A stretch of 29,406 nucleotides of DNA, from NCBI GenBank assembly GCA_003427395.1, contig BFEA01000041.1:1882856-1912261 (forward strand). Direction: 5' to 3'. A program made the position numbers and the translations under genes. Numbering within the stretch: the first letter of the stretch is position 1; every line of letters begins with the position of its first letter. Below, piece by piece: positions 10,427 through 18,945 of the stretch. Source of the DNA: Chara braunii (lineage: Eukaryota; Streptophyta; Charophyceae; Charales; Characeae). Below the pieces are notes generated by a model. That model searched no databases. It was given only the letters and a program-made list of their open reading frames with translations, and had not been told where the DNA came from.

Positions 10427-10433
10427 GGGAAAC
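10427..10433 (+). promoter_or_regulatory. Candidate -1 ribosomal frameshift site, copy 2
   Basis: The duplicate of the 10245 site, again in phase with its own CCHC frame and 12 nt before a TAA (10446-10448). A -1 slip leads to QAKGVKESSALST and on into the protease frame, which stays open to 10838. Confidence 0.6.
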
Positions 10434-11164
10434 AGGCAAAGGGCGTAAAGGAGTCATCAGCACTCTCTACAGCAAGGGAAGCTGAACAGTCAGTTGCAGG
10501 CCCTTCCAAGGAGCCTGAATCTAATCAACAGTTTGCTCTTGAAGCCCGGACTGATGCTGAATCCAAGGCTGGTGCAGTCCAAGTACTTCACACTGAGCCT
10601 TGGGAAGAGACTAAGGAAGTTGACTTCCACTCACACCTGGAAAATTGGCTGCAGCTCAAGCAGCAACGCCGTGTTCAAGGGAGTGTGGAGCTACCTTTCT
10701 TTAAGTTACTCATTAACTGCCGATACATCCGTGTGCTGATTGATAGTGGTTCAACGACCAACTTCTTTTCTCCTAATGGGATGCGTAAGGCGGGCCTGGG
10801 AATGAAGCAAGTGGAGTTGCAGAACCCTTGTCAGACGTAGGTGGGCAACCAAAAGGTTGTCACCTCAACACATGTTGTCAAAGGTGTGCCCGTCACTTTT
10901 GACAAAGATCGCACTGTCACACACGAGCTGAACTTTTATGTCATGGACAAGTGTCCGTTCGACGCGGTTATTGGTTTGGGCTGGTTAAAGGCTCATTGCC
11001 TAAGGACCACATGGGCAGATAATCAGTTCGTGGTGCGTGATGCCAAGGGGAACGAGCGTATCGTTCTATTGGACGAGATGCGCGAGTCTCCTATGACTCT
11101 TTTGAGTGCGAACAAATTCTGCAAATTAGTGCGCAGGCGCAAGGAAGCTAAGCATGTCTTGTAA
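10433..11164 (+). pseudogene. Aspartic protease region of the inner element
   Basis: This frame follows a -1 shift from the second zinc knuckle. It contains LPFFKLLINCRYIRVLIDSG with the active-site triad D-S-G at about 10738-10746, then TTNFFSPNGMRKAGL. It continues into the flap and C-terminal motif YVMDKCPFDAVIGLGWL, the ILG-type signature of retropepsins. The enzyme would cleave Gag-Pol inside the particle. An in-frame TAG at 10838-10840, in a context that suggests Gln before VGNQ, splits it. The frame ends with TAA at 11162-11164. Confidence 0.85.
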
Positions 11165-11400
11165 AGCCTCTCCATGTGCCTTCGACCTTTTGCTGTTTTT
11201 TCTACCTCGGAAAGTAAGACACTTCTACCACCTCTACTTCTATTCCATCTACTTCTACTGTGAATAATCACTCTACTTCTGATCCAAATACTTCGAATCC
11301 AGTTGTAATTGTTGTAAATCCTCGATCTGATTTGCTTTCTCCTGATGAGGATGATCCTCCATCGGACGTCCCAACAAACATTCACCGTCTATTAGATTGA
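11165..11400 (+). other. Protease-RT linker, Ser/Thr- and Asp-rich
   Basis: In the RT frame this reads as a low-complexity TSTTSTSIPSTSTVNN stretch followed by LLSPDEDDPPSD, broken by TAA at 11215-11217 and TGA at 11398-11400. The change from the protease frame to the RT frame falls near 11160. No slippery heptamer is seen there, so an indel is more likely. No domain is recognisable. Confidence 0.55.
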
Positions 11401-12921
11401 TTCCCTAAAGTTTTGGCCGAACCTCGTGGAGTTCCCGAGCGTCCGGTCAAACACAAGATCGAGATAATAGAAGGGAGTGTTCCTCCAAAGGGCTGCGTCT
11501 ACCATATGGGACAAGGCGAGTTGGAGGAGTTGAGGAGACAGATTGATGACATGATCGATCGTGGATGGATTAGGCCTAGTGAGCCTGAGTTCGGTGCACC
11601 TGTCTTGTTTGTACCGAAGAAAGGAGGCAAACTCCGGATGTGTATTGACTATCGTGGCCTGAATCGGATCACCAGAAAGAATGCTTATCCTTTGCCTCGC
11701 ATAGATGATTTGCTAGACGCGGTAGGTGGGTGCAAGGTTTTCTCCAGGATTGACCTCAAGTCTGGCTACCACCAGATTGAAGTTGATCCGAGTGACTAGC
11801 ACAAAACTGCATTCAAAACACGCGATGGGCTGTACGAATTCATCGTTATGCCCTTCGGTCTGACGAATGCACCAGCCACATTTCAGTGTCTCATGGACAA
11901 GGTTCTCCGCCATCAGCTTAACAGGTTTGTTGTAGTTTACCTCGATGACATCCTGATTTTCAGCAAGTCAATGGAAGAGCACGTCAAGCACCTTGAGGAG
12001 GTTTTGCAGGTCCTCAAGGAGGCACAACCGCACCTCAACTTAGAGAAATCTGAGTTTGGGAGGGACAGCGTCATCTATCTTGGGCACCGGTTGTCTGCAA
12101 ACGGCCTTGAGCCGGAGGCAACCAAGGTTGAGGTCATACGAAAGTGGCCTCAACCGGCAAACGTACGGGAACTACGTTCTTTTCTGGGTTTGACCTCGTA
12201 TTATCGGAAGTTTGTGCCCAAATTTTATGTCATTGCTCACCCACTCTCGAGACTAACAAGTAAGAATGTTGCCTATGCGTAATGTGAGAAATGTGAGACT
12301 GCGTTCCAAGCCTTGAAAGAGGCATTGGTGAGTCATCCTGTGCTCCGCATTGCGGATCCCAACCTCACGTTCGTGGTTACCACGGACGCGAGCCAGTTTG
12401 GGATTAGTGCAGTGCTGCAACAAGATGATGGTGATGGCCTGCGTCCGCTCAAATATTACAGCAAACGCATGCCCAACCACAAGGTAGCTACCTCCACATA
12501 CATGCGTGAGCTCTACGCCTTGCACGAGGCACTCACACATTGGAAGCACTACCTCTTCGGTCGTCACTTCAAGGTCTACTCAGATCACTAGACCTTGTAG
12601 TCGATTAAGACACAAACTGATTTCTCCCCGACGCTGACCCACTGGTTGCATGACATTGATGCGTACAATTTTGAATGGAAACATAAGAAAGGTTGTTATA
12701 ATCGTATTATTGATGCTTTGTCACGTCACCGTGAGTTTTTGACTTGCCTTGTGAGTTCGTCTGACCTCCGCAGGAAACTAAAGGAGGATCTGATCGAACA
12801 CACCGCCAAGGATCCGGACCTTAGTCCCATCCTTGAGCAGTTCAAGGCTGACCCTAGCAGTTAGCCTGATTTTCATGAGTGCGAGGGTCTTATATTCCGC
12901 CGGTATGGGAAGTTTTATCGT
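11401..12921 (+). pseudogene. Reverse transcriptase and RNase H of the inner element
   Basis: One continuous frame. The RT motifs in order are [61 protein letters not shown] and VVYLDDILIFS with both catalytic Asp. The connection domain reads LRSFLGLTSYYRKF. RNase H follows with TTDASQFG (Asp), MRELYALHEAL (Glu) and VYSDH (Asp), then DALSRH. The frame is cut by TAG at 11797-11799, TAA at 12280-12282 and TAG at 12589-12591, 12598-12600 and 12862-12864, yet no frameshift is needed. All catalytic residues remain. The stops at 11797, 12589, 12598 and 12862 fit Gln codons, and 12280 fits a family Trp. Confidence 0.92.
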
Positions 12922-14331
12922 TTGTGTGTACCCAACCATGCGCCTCTCCGAACTCATTTCTTGGATTTGGCACATGGTCGGGGTGAACACTTCGGCTTTG
13001 AGAAGACTTATGGAAGTCTTTTGCAGCAGTTTGATTGGTCGGGAATGAAGGGATCTGCTCAGAAATTTATTGCTGAATGTAAAGTCTGTCAAAGAACCAA
13101 GGTCCATAGGCATAAGCCGTATGGCCTGCTAAAACCCCTCCCAATTCCTGATGGGCCCGGTGAGTCGGTCTCTATCGATTTCACGGACATGGGGAAGGTG
13201 AGCGAGGGAGGACATTCGCAAGTCATGGTCATTTTGGATCGTTTTTCTAAGTTTCTGAATTTGATTCCTCTACCTCCTCATGCACCAACTGAGCTAGTGA
13301 TTGAAGAATTTCACCAGCAGTACATTCTGCAGTATGGACCCCCGAAAACTCTTGTGAGTGATCGGGACACCAGGTTCATTAGCGCAGATTGGAAGGACTT
13401 CACTTCACCGATCTACGACATTAAACTCAACAAGACTTCTGGTCGACACCCCGAAGCCAATGGATTGGTTGAGGAAATCAACCAGACTGTCATCCAACTA
13501 CTGCGCGCATTAATTGTTCCAGATCAGAACACGGGGGACAAGGAGTTACACAAAGTGAAAGTGTTGTACAACAACTCCATTCACTCTGCGACTGGCGTAA
13601 CACCGAACCAACTGCAATATGGTTGGCATATGCGCAATCCCCTCTCCTATTTGTTCCCTGAACGGTCCCCTGGTCTGACGCCCGGCATGCCTGGCTACAA
13701 TGCCAAGTACGCACGCCTGCTCAAAGCTACTATCGCAGCAATGAATAAGCGTCATCATGCCATGATCAAACATGCTAACAAGTCGCGCAAAGAACCGAAG
13801 TTCAAAGTAGGGGATTATGTCTGGGTCAAAATGTCCGAGTTTTCTGATGAAGAGGGCATATCACGAAATCTTCTTCCATTGTATTATGGCCCTTGGCAGG
13901 TTCTGAAGGTGATTGGGGATGAATTTGGTCCTTCATATGTGATTGGCGTGCCTCCTCATCTGCGCACATATCCGGTCTTTCACGCATCCAAACTGTTTCC
14001 ACACATCGATGATGAAACTTTTCCCTTCCGAGATCCTATGATACCTTGTCCTATCGACGGTGGCCACGAGATAGACAGAATCGTTTCCCATGAAGGCAGA
14101 GGGAGGAACAAACAGTGTAAGGTTCACTTCCTCTATCACCCGTTGAACGAGTTTTTCTGGATCGACCGGAAAGAGCTGCTAAAGAATGCTCCACGTGTTG
14201 TAAACGCTTATGAACGACAGATCGCTGATGGACAGACTGCTAAGTTTTCTGCAAGACTCACTCCTTACGGTATTACTAAGTCTCTCTTTTTGATCTACGC
14301 CTACGATGTTTTTTGTGCCGACTCTGAATGA
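12922..14331 (+). CDS. Integrase with chromodomain-like tail, inner element
   Basis: The longest undamaged stretch of the inner pol, about 469 codons in the RT frame. The first codon given is simply the first ATG after the last stop. The native protein would be a cleavage product of a longer polyprotein. The zinc-binding part has paired His (LAHGRGEHFGFEKTY) and CKVCQ. The catalytic triad is visible as SIDFTDM (Asp), VSDRDTRF (Asp) and EANGLVEEINQT (Glu). The C-terminal GPY/F-like motif is YYGPWQVLKV, then YPVFHASKL. The last ~55 residues (HEIDRIVSHEGR to FFWIDRKELLKNAPRVV) resemble a divergent chromodomain. The function is insertion of element DNA into chromatin. It is broken only by upstream stops, so it may not be translated. 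Confidence 0.9.
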   Translation: MCVPNHAPLRTHFLDLAHGRGEHFGFEKTYGSLLQQFDWSGMKGSAQKFIAECKVCQRTKVHRHKPYGLLKPLPIPDGPGESVSIDFTDMGKVSEGGHSQVMVILDRFSKFLNLIPLPPHAPTELVIEEFHQQYILQYGPPKTLVSDRDTRFISADWKDFTSPIYDIKLNKTSGRHPEANGLVEEINQTVIQLLRALIVPDQNTGDKELHKVKVLYNNSIHSATGVTPNQLQYGWHMRNPLSYLFPERSPGLTPGMPGYNAKYARLLKATIAAMNKRHHAMIKHANKSRKEPKFKVGDYVWVKMSEFSDEEGISRNLLPLYYGPWQVLKVIGDEFGPSYVIGVPPHLRTYPVFHASKLFPHIDDETFPFRDPMIPCPIDGGHEIDRIVSHEGRGRNKQCKVHFLYHPLNEFFWIDRKELLKNAPRVVNAYERQIADGQTAKFSARLTPYGITKSLFLIYAYDVFCADSE

Positions 14332-14354
14332 GTTACTCGCTTGAAGGGACCTCG

Positions 14355-14355
14355 N
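14355..14355. other. Ambiguous base (N) next to the PPT
   Basis: A single N in the sequence before the polypurine tract, an assembly or base-calling uncertainty. Confidence 0.95.
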
Positions 14356-14359
14356 TCTT

Positions 14360-14372
14360 GAGAGGGGGGTAG
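14360..14372 (+). other. Polypurine tract of the inner element
   Basis: GAGAGGGGGGTAG directly precedes the TG of the 3' LTR. It is the plus-strand primer site, interrupted by one T. Confidence 0.85.
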
Positions 14373-15521
14373 TGTAATGACCCGCCAAAAACACAGACTG
14401 AGAACACTGCTGATTTCTGGGATTTGCCGCTGGAATGAATGCCTTGCTGAAATTCCCGCATTCTGCTGTGATTTCCATGTTTGTGTGTGTGTGCATGCCT
14501 GCCGGTTTGCATGCCTGTCTGAGTGCTTGTCGGTTGAGTGTGTATGTGACCCGCAAGGGTACTTGTTGGTTGCAAGGCCCCGCAGGGCCGGTACTTACCT
14601 GTGGTCGTGACTGTGAGGGTTGCAGCGGGGGAAAACACTCGAGTAGCGGGGGTAGGCCCGCAACACTTAGAGCAGAGGGGAAAAACACTCAAGTAGCAGG
14701 TAGGCCGGTACCACTAAAGTAGTGGTGGAAGTGTCGGGTACTGGAGGCCGAGCAGCAGAAGACAAAAAGTTGACATTTTTAGAGGCCCAGTAGCGGTAGG
14801 TTAGAGGTAGGCCGGTACCAGTCCAAGTAGCCCGGGTCTACGGCCTGCCCGGAGGTTAGCAAGCCTGCAATGATGTTTCCCTCTGAAAGGGAGGAGGTAC
14901 CGGTTGCTGGGAGGCCGCTCGGCCTAGGAAGTCACCGCCCAGAAGGTCAGTAGGCCGCTATATCTTTTGGAGGAGCAAGTAGCTCCTCCTCATTTGCGGT
15001 ATGGAAGGATTGGCGACATGCTGTTGGAGCACAGCGCTGGCTGATACAGCGCTGCTTGGAGGTGAAGGGCAGCTGGTGCTCAGCCAGGCTATGGCGAGCA
15101 GCCGAGCTTGAGGAGGAGGAAGAAGGGGGCTAAGGAGGAGAGTGGCGAGGCACCTACCTGGCTATGGTGGACTTGTTGTTGTTGTTGTTGTTGTTGAGTC
15201 AGCAGTAAGAGCGAACTTCGGATATTGATTCTGGTTCATCCATTCATTGTTATTATTATTATTGGGAGAAGAATAAGATTGGCGAAGTGAAGGAGGAGGA
15301 GGAAGGTGGAGAGGGAAGGGGGAATTGTCATTGGTCTCGCTGGTGCATATCTTCTTCTTCTTCTTCTTCTTCTTCTTCTTCTTCTTCTTCTTCTTCTTCT
15401 TCTTCTTCTTTCTCTCTCCTCTGGTATCTATCTCTTTGCAAGTGCTTTCATTTCTTTCGCAATTGGGTGGCATTGTCTTTCATTGTGAATTTGCACTTTG
15501 GAAATGACCAGGATCGTAACA
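14373..15521 (+). repeat. 3' LTR of the inner element
   Basis: 1149 bp, about 96% identical to 6075-7216 over the part I compared. Differences include transitions such as CATGTC/CATGTT and the length of the (TTC)n tract (15350-15422). The last base (A at 15521) could equally belong to the target duplication. Confidence 0.93.
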
Positions 15522-16319
15522 CTTCTAAACAATAACAATTTCGAAAATTAATAATAAAAAATAATTCGAAATTTCAAGTTCGGCAGGCTCTCAATCCCCC
15601 AGCAACAGAAATCCGAAAAAAAAACTCCGAGTTTCAGACTGCAAACAAATAATAATAATAATAATGAATAATGAATGATGGAACCACAAAAATTGTCCGC
15701 AAGTTCCGGAAGTTCCGAAAAAATAAAAATTATTCGGAATTAATCAGATGAAAGTGTGCAGCAAAAAAACAATAAACTGCAATGAGAGATCTTCTGAAAA
15801 AAAAATGTTTTTTTTTTTTTTTGAATCGAAATAACGAATTTTGAATTTCCGTTACATAAAGAATAATGCGTGACTTAACTCGACGCAAATAGATGCAATA
15901 AAAAAAAAATTCGGAAATTTTGGAACAACGGAAAATAGCAAGAAGCAACGCAAATTGAAATTTTCATGATGCGTGAATCGAAAAAATAACGAAAACACGC
16001 AATATTCTGACAGAGGGAAAAAAACATTTCGGATTTTCCAGCAATGAAATTTTGAAATTCCAACAAAACAAAAAATCGAAATTTTCAGATGCTGCGCTAT
16101 TTCGGAATTAACGATTTACAACAAACAACGATAGGCGCTCAAGGAAAGAAGTCCGAAAACAAGATTTTTTTTTTTTGATTTGGCAATTAGGTCAAAAATT
16201 CACGATTTGGGGGACTAATTAGTATGACCTAATTAACTAATCAATCAATCAATCAACCAACCAATGATCAGTAGTCCCCGCACACGTGTCAGATCAGGTT
16301 GTCCTGATTCACGTGTGGG
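15522..16319 (-). other. Outer leader, PBS-proximal piece (no gene seen)
   Basis: About 800 bp of very AT-rich sequence with many homopolymer runs, e.g. about 14 T at 15810-15823 and (AAT)n at about 15648-15664. It lies between the outer primer site and the nested insertion. No ORF of substance is present. It is untranslated leader of the outer element, plus the 3' side of the inner target site. Confidence 0.75.
16281..16317 (-). repeat. Two-step stem-loop beside the outer PBS
   Basis: CACACGTG (16281-16288) pairs with CACGTGTG (16310-16317), and inside it ATCAGG (16293-16298) pairs with CCTGAT (16303-16308) around a 4-nt loop. The arms carry CACGTG. On the element RNA this hairpin would sit immediately after the primer site. 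Confidence 0.7.
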
Positions 16320-16331
16320 GCTCCGGTACCA
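16320..16331 (-). other. Primer binding site of the outer element, Met-tRNA-like
   Basis: Read on the minus strand it is TGGTACCGGAGC, two nt after the LTR end. It differs from the plant initiator-Met site TGGTATCAGAGC by two transitions (10/12). Confidence 0.75.
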
Positions 16332-16828
16332 ACTGATACATGCCCAGTTGGGCAATGTATGTACATCCAAGGATCTGGAATGTGATGAAAAGGACTGAAT
16401 GGACAATGCAATGTCAGTGCAACATCAACAGGCAATGTACACCCTGATACATACGAAAGGGCACAAAAGTAGCCCAGCAAAGATCTGAAGATAAGTCCTG
16501 ACCTGACCGGGACTGACACAACATCCCATCATACATCGCGCATGTGAGAGGGAGAGGAGGGACCACATACGAAGAAGAAAGGTCCCTCCTTGTACACGCA
16601 CATGGGGAGCTACCACAGATGAAAGATGGAGGGAGGGGAGAGACAAAGATGGCGGCGAGGGAGAAGACCAAGATCGCAATAGCGAAGTCCAAAAATAGTC
16701 CCTTGCAGATGTCCAATCAATGTTTGTCTCAACAATGCCGAATCAGATCCTGGGCACAATGCCCACCGTAACCTCTGCCTGTATCTTCTGCCTGTAACCT
16801 CGGACTGTAACCTCTCTCTCTCATATCT

Positions 16829-17000
16829 GAAGAAGAAGAAGAAGAAGAAGAAGAAGAAGAAGAAGAAGAAGAAGAAGAAGAAGAAGAAGAAGAAGAAGAA
16901 GGAGGAGGAGGAGGAGGAGGAGGAGGGGGAGAAGAAGAAGAAGAAGGAGGAAGGAGGAAGGCGGAGGAAGGAGGAAGGAGGAAGGAGGAGGAGAGATGGA
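16829..17000. repeat. (GAA)n/(GGA)n microsatellite in the outer LTR
   Basis: Pure purine on the plus strand from 16829 to 16961, GAA units first, then GGA, then mixed. It continues purine-rich to about 17000. Leu- or Ser-rich frames crossing it are artefacts. Confidence 0.95.
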
Positions 17001-17290
17001 GGGCGAGAAGGGAGAAGAAGATGTCGCCCTTCTCACTGCCTTACCTGCAGGTAATGGCCGCCGTACTGACTGTCGTGTCTGTCCTATGCAGGTACCGCGT
17101 GGAGACCCCAGCTATGGCGCCAGGTAAGCTCGCCCCTACAGGTATGGCCTCCGCCTCCCACTACCTCCTGTGCCGCTCCGTCCAACCTTGCAGCGCAGCC
17201 TCCAACCAGCAGCGTGTCGCTCAAAAGTGAGCTACTTGAACTGTCCGTTGCCTAGCCTCTGCCCAGCTATATGTAGCACTGGGCGAGGCT

Positions 17291-17371
17291 GGACCTACCT
17301 GGTGCTGGCCTCAAAACGGCCCAGCCGGTCNGGACCTACCTGGTGCTGGCCTCAAAACGGCCCAGCCGGTC
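17291..17371 (+). repeat. 40-bp duplication around one N, probable assembly join
   Basis: 17291-17330 is identical to 17332-17371, with a single N at 17331 between them. It looks like two overlapping contig ends left unmerged, or an unresolved gap, rather than biology. Confidence 0.8.
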
Positions 17372-17705
17372 TGGGTCCCTACCGGACGTCCAGACTGTGC
17401 TGCTGATGCAGCAGGGCGCCAAAAAATGCGCCTGGCCTTTTTGTAGGCCCTGCCTCCGGTACCCAGTCCCAAGGTCGTGCCTTGGGGACTGCAAGTCCGA
17501 AACAACACCTGCACAGACAACGACGGGTCAGCAGGTAAGTAAATAAATATAAATAAATAAATAAATGCTGCCTATATTTGCCATATGTGGCCTGGGGCCG
17601 CCGTGGGCCTCCAGGGCGCATGTCTGATGGGCATGCGCCCTGGGGGCCCCTCAGCAACCGTCCGGCCCCTCAAATGGGGCCCGTGTGCAGGCGCAGCATG
17701 TAACA

Positions 17706-17945
17706 ACCGGATTGGGTGGTCTCTTGTTTTTTATTTGTTTATTGAAGTCCTGTTTTTTTTGTGTCAAACAAAAAACAAGTGGGTCTTCCCCCTCACGAGC
17801 GGCCACCCAACCCCCTTCCCGTCTTCCCCAGCGCACCCCCAACTCCCTCAGTCCTACCTCAGTGTCTACCACTCAGGGCAAAACCCCTCTAGCGTTTCTT
17901 GGTGGGATGACCTGGACGGACAGTGGTCGCAGGCACCAGCATTAA
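17706..17945. other. Flank between outer LTR and MITE (no gene seen)
   Basis: 240 bp of T-rich then C-rich sequence. No motif, repeat or coding signal that I can support. Confidence 0.6.
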
Positions 17946-18354
17946 GGGCCTCGCCACACCACTCTCGAAACGCGAAAATTTTTTGAGAGTTGTCAGACTT
18001 TTTCGAGAGTAGGGTTTTCGAGAGTTGAGGCGCGTTCGCCACACAGCACTCTCGAAAGGGCGATGGTGTTGGACAAAAGATGAAAAACGACAGTCCTACA
18101 GCTTCATCTTTTCCGAATGGAGTCAGGATAACGGCCAGACAGCTCTCGAAAATCGAAAGTCCCTCAAGGGTTCGGCCGAGGACACTTGAAAACGCACGAG
18201 TTGCAGGCGGGGCGTTTAGGAGTTTCGAGAGTCGACTCTCGAAACAAGGTCTGACAACTCTCGAAAGAGTTTTCGGGCCACAACTCTCAAGTGGCTGTGT
18301 GGCGACGGCTCCAACTCTCGAAAACCGGGTTTCAAGAGTGCTGTGGCGAGGCCC
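17946..18354. mobile_element. 409-bp MITE, Harbinger/Tourist-like
   Basis: The terminal inverted repeats start GGGCCTCGCCACA. Over about 26 bp the two ends match at about 24 positions. Both ends are flanked by TAA (17943-17945 and 18355-18357), fitting the 3-bp TWA target preference of PIF/Harbinger elements. No transposase is encoded. The interior is packed with the 9-mer CTCTCGAAA or its complement, nine exact copies in all, and includes a 24-bp perfect palindrome at 18222-18245. Confidence 0.8.
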
Positions 18355-18357
18355 TAA

Positions 18358-18616
18358 GCAAACCCAATGAAGGAGGGTGGGTGGGGTCTGACGAGGAGCA
18401 AGACCCAAAAAAAAAGCAAAAAAAAAAACAAGCATGTTTCAACAAGCCCTGTCGTATGGGTACAACTTCGTACACTAGGCATGGAACTTTTTCTCCGCAG
18501 GCACCGCGACGTTGACCCATAGATGACCTTCAGAATTCTGAACCTGGGTTCAACAAGCAGTGTCTAATGGCTCATGCCAAGGTCTAACCTATGACAACCC
18601 CACACCAACTAGAGTA
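18358..18616. other. Spacer between MITE and compound repeat (no gene seen)
   Basis: About 260 bp with two A-rich runs near 18408-18430. No supported gene or element. Confidence 0.5.
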
Positions 18617-18945
18617 CACCACCCTTTTTTTTTTCCTTTTTTCTTTTTCCCTAATAAGACCAGCGACCTCTACTAGAGGGGGTGATACACCCCCCCTAGC
18701 GGAGGTTGTTCTATTGTTGATGACATTGTTGCCACTAATGTTGTGGCTGTTGTTGCTGTTTCGTTGTATCTGTATCGCCGAGGCTACACTCTCTGTCCTC
18801 AACTGGAATATTTCTAGTGTCATTCATCATCAAACGGAATCACTCAGCTTCTGACACCAACTAGAACCCCCCAATCTCTCTCATCGAGGGATTTCTTAAC
18901 TATATAAATTCTCTCTTGCCGGTCGGTCATCCCCACCCCTGCCGT

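Larger units (their letters stand above)
10095..10458 (+). repeat. 182-bp tandem duplication carrying the zinc knuckle
   Basis: Copy 1 is 10095-10276 and copy 2 is 10277-10458. They differ at about 10 positions by eye (~5.5%). Each encodes one intact CCHC finger, and each ends with the same heptamer and stop. Because 182 is not a multiple of 3, the second finger (CLHCQKSGHAVQDC) is in a different frame from the first. Confidence 0.9.
6075..15521 (+). mobile_element. Inner Ty3/gypsy element, complete and nested
   Basis: About 9.45 kb, bounded by two LTRs that both start TGTAATGACC and end CGTAACA. A Met-tRNA primer site follows the first LTR, and a polypurine tract precedes the second. Order inside: leader, gag with CCHC, protease, RT, RNase H, integrase, chromodomain-like tail. 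It interrupts the leader of the minus-strand outer element. The flanking bases are ACTTT before and ACTTC after if the terminal A of the LTR is shared, that is, an imperfect 5-bp duplication. LTRs differ by about 4% in the first 250 bp by eye. pol is one frame interrupted only by stop codons, whereas gag has frame changes. Confidence 0.93.
1..17705 (-). mobile_element. Outer Ty3/gypsy chromovirus, minus strand, interrupted by a nested element
   Basis: On the minus strand the order is 5' LTR (16334-17705), Met-tRNA-like primer site (16320-16331), leader, gag, protease, reverse transcriptase, RNase H, integrase, chromodomain, polypurine tract and 3' LTR (1-385, truncated by the window edge). 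This is the standard chromovirus order. A second element sits in the leader between 6074 and 15522, so the outer element was there first. By eye about 11 substitutions separate the comparable ~350 bp of its two LTRs, roughly 3%, which implies an insertion that is not very recent. Premature stops and frameshifts make it non-autonomous today. The target duplication cannot be checked because the distal LTR end lies outside the window. Confidence 0.9.
16334..17705 (-). repeat. 5' LTR of the outer chromovirus
   Basis: 1372 bp. On the minus strand it starts TGTTACATGC and ends GCATGTATCA, so the ends form a 10-bp inverted repeat with one mismatch. Positions 17332-17705 match 1-385. It contains a 133-bp uninterrupted homopurine tract (16829-16961), i.e. 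(CTT)n on the sense strand, and an assembly N at 17331. Confidence 0.9.

Noticed and set aside
11797-12864. Reassigned genetic code (TAG/TAA read as Gln)
   Set aside because: Repeated TAG at Gln positions is tempting, but the LINE and the outer element also have TGA at Trp and Arg positions plus frameshifts. Nonsense decay explains all of it.
17946-18354. CRISPR-like array from repeated CTCTCGAAA
   Set aside because: The repeats are 9 bp, irregularly spaced and in both orientations, inside a MITE in a eukaryotic context.
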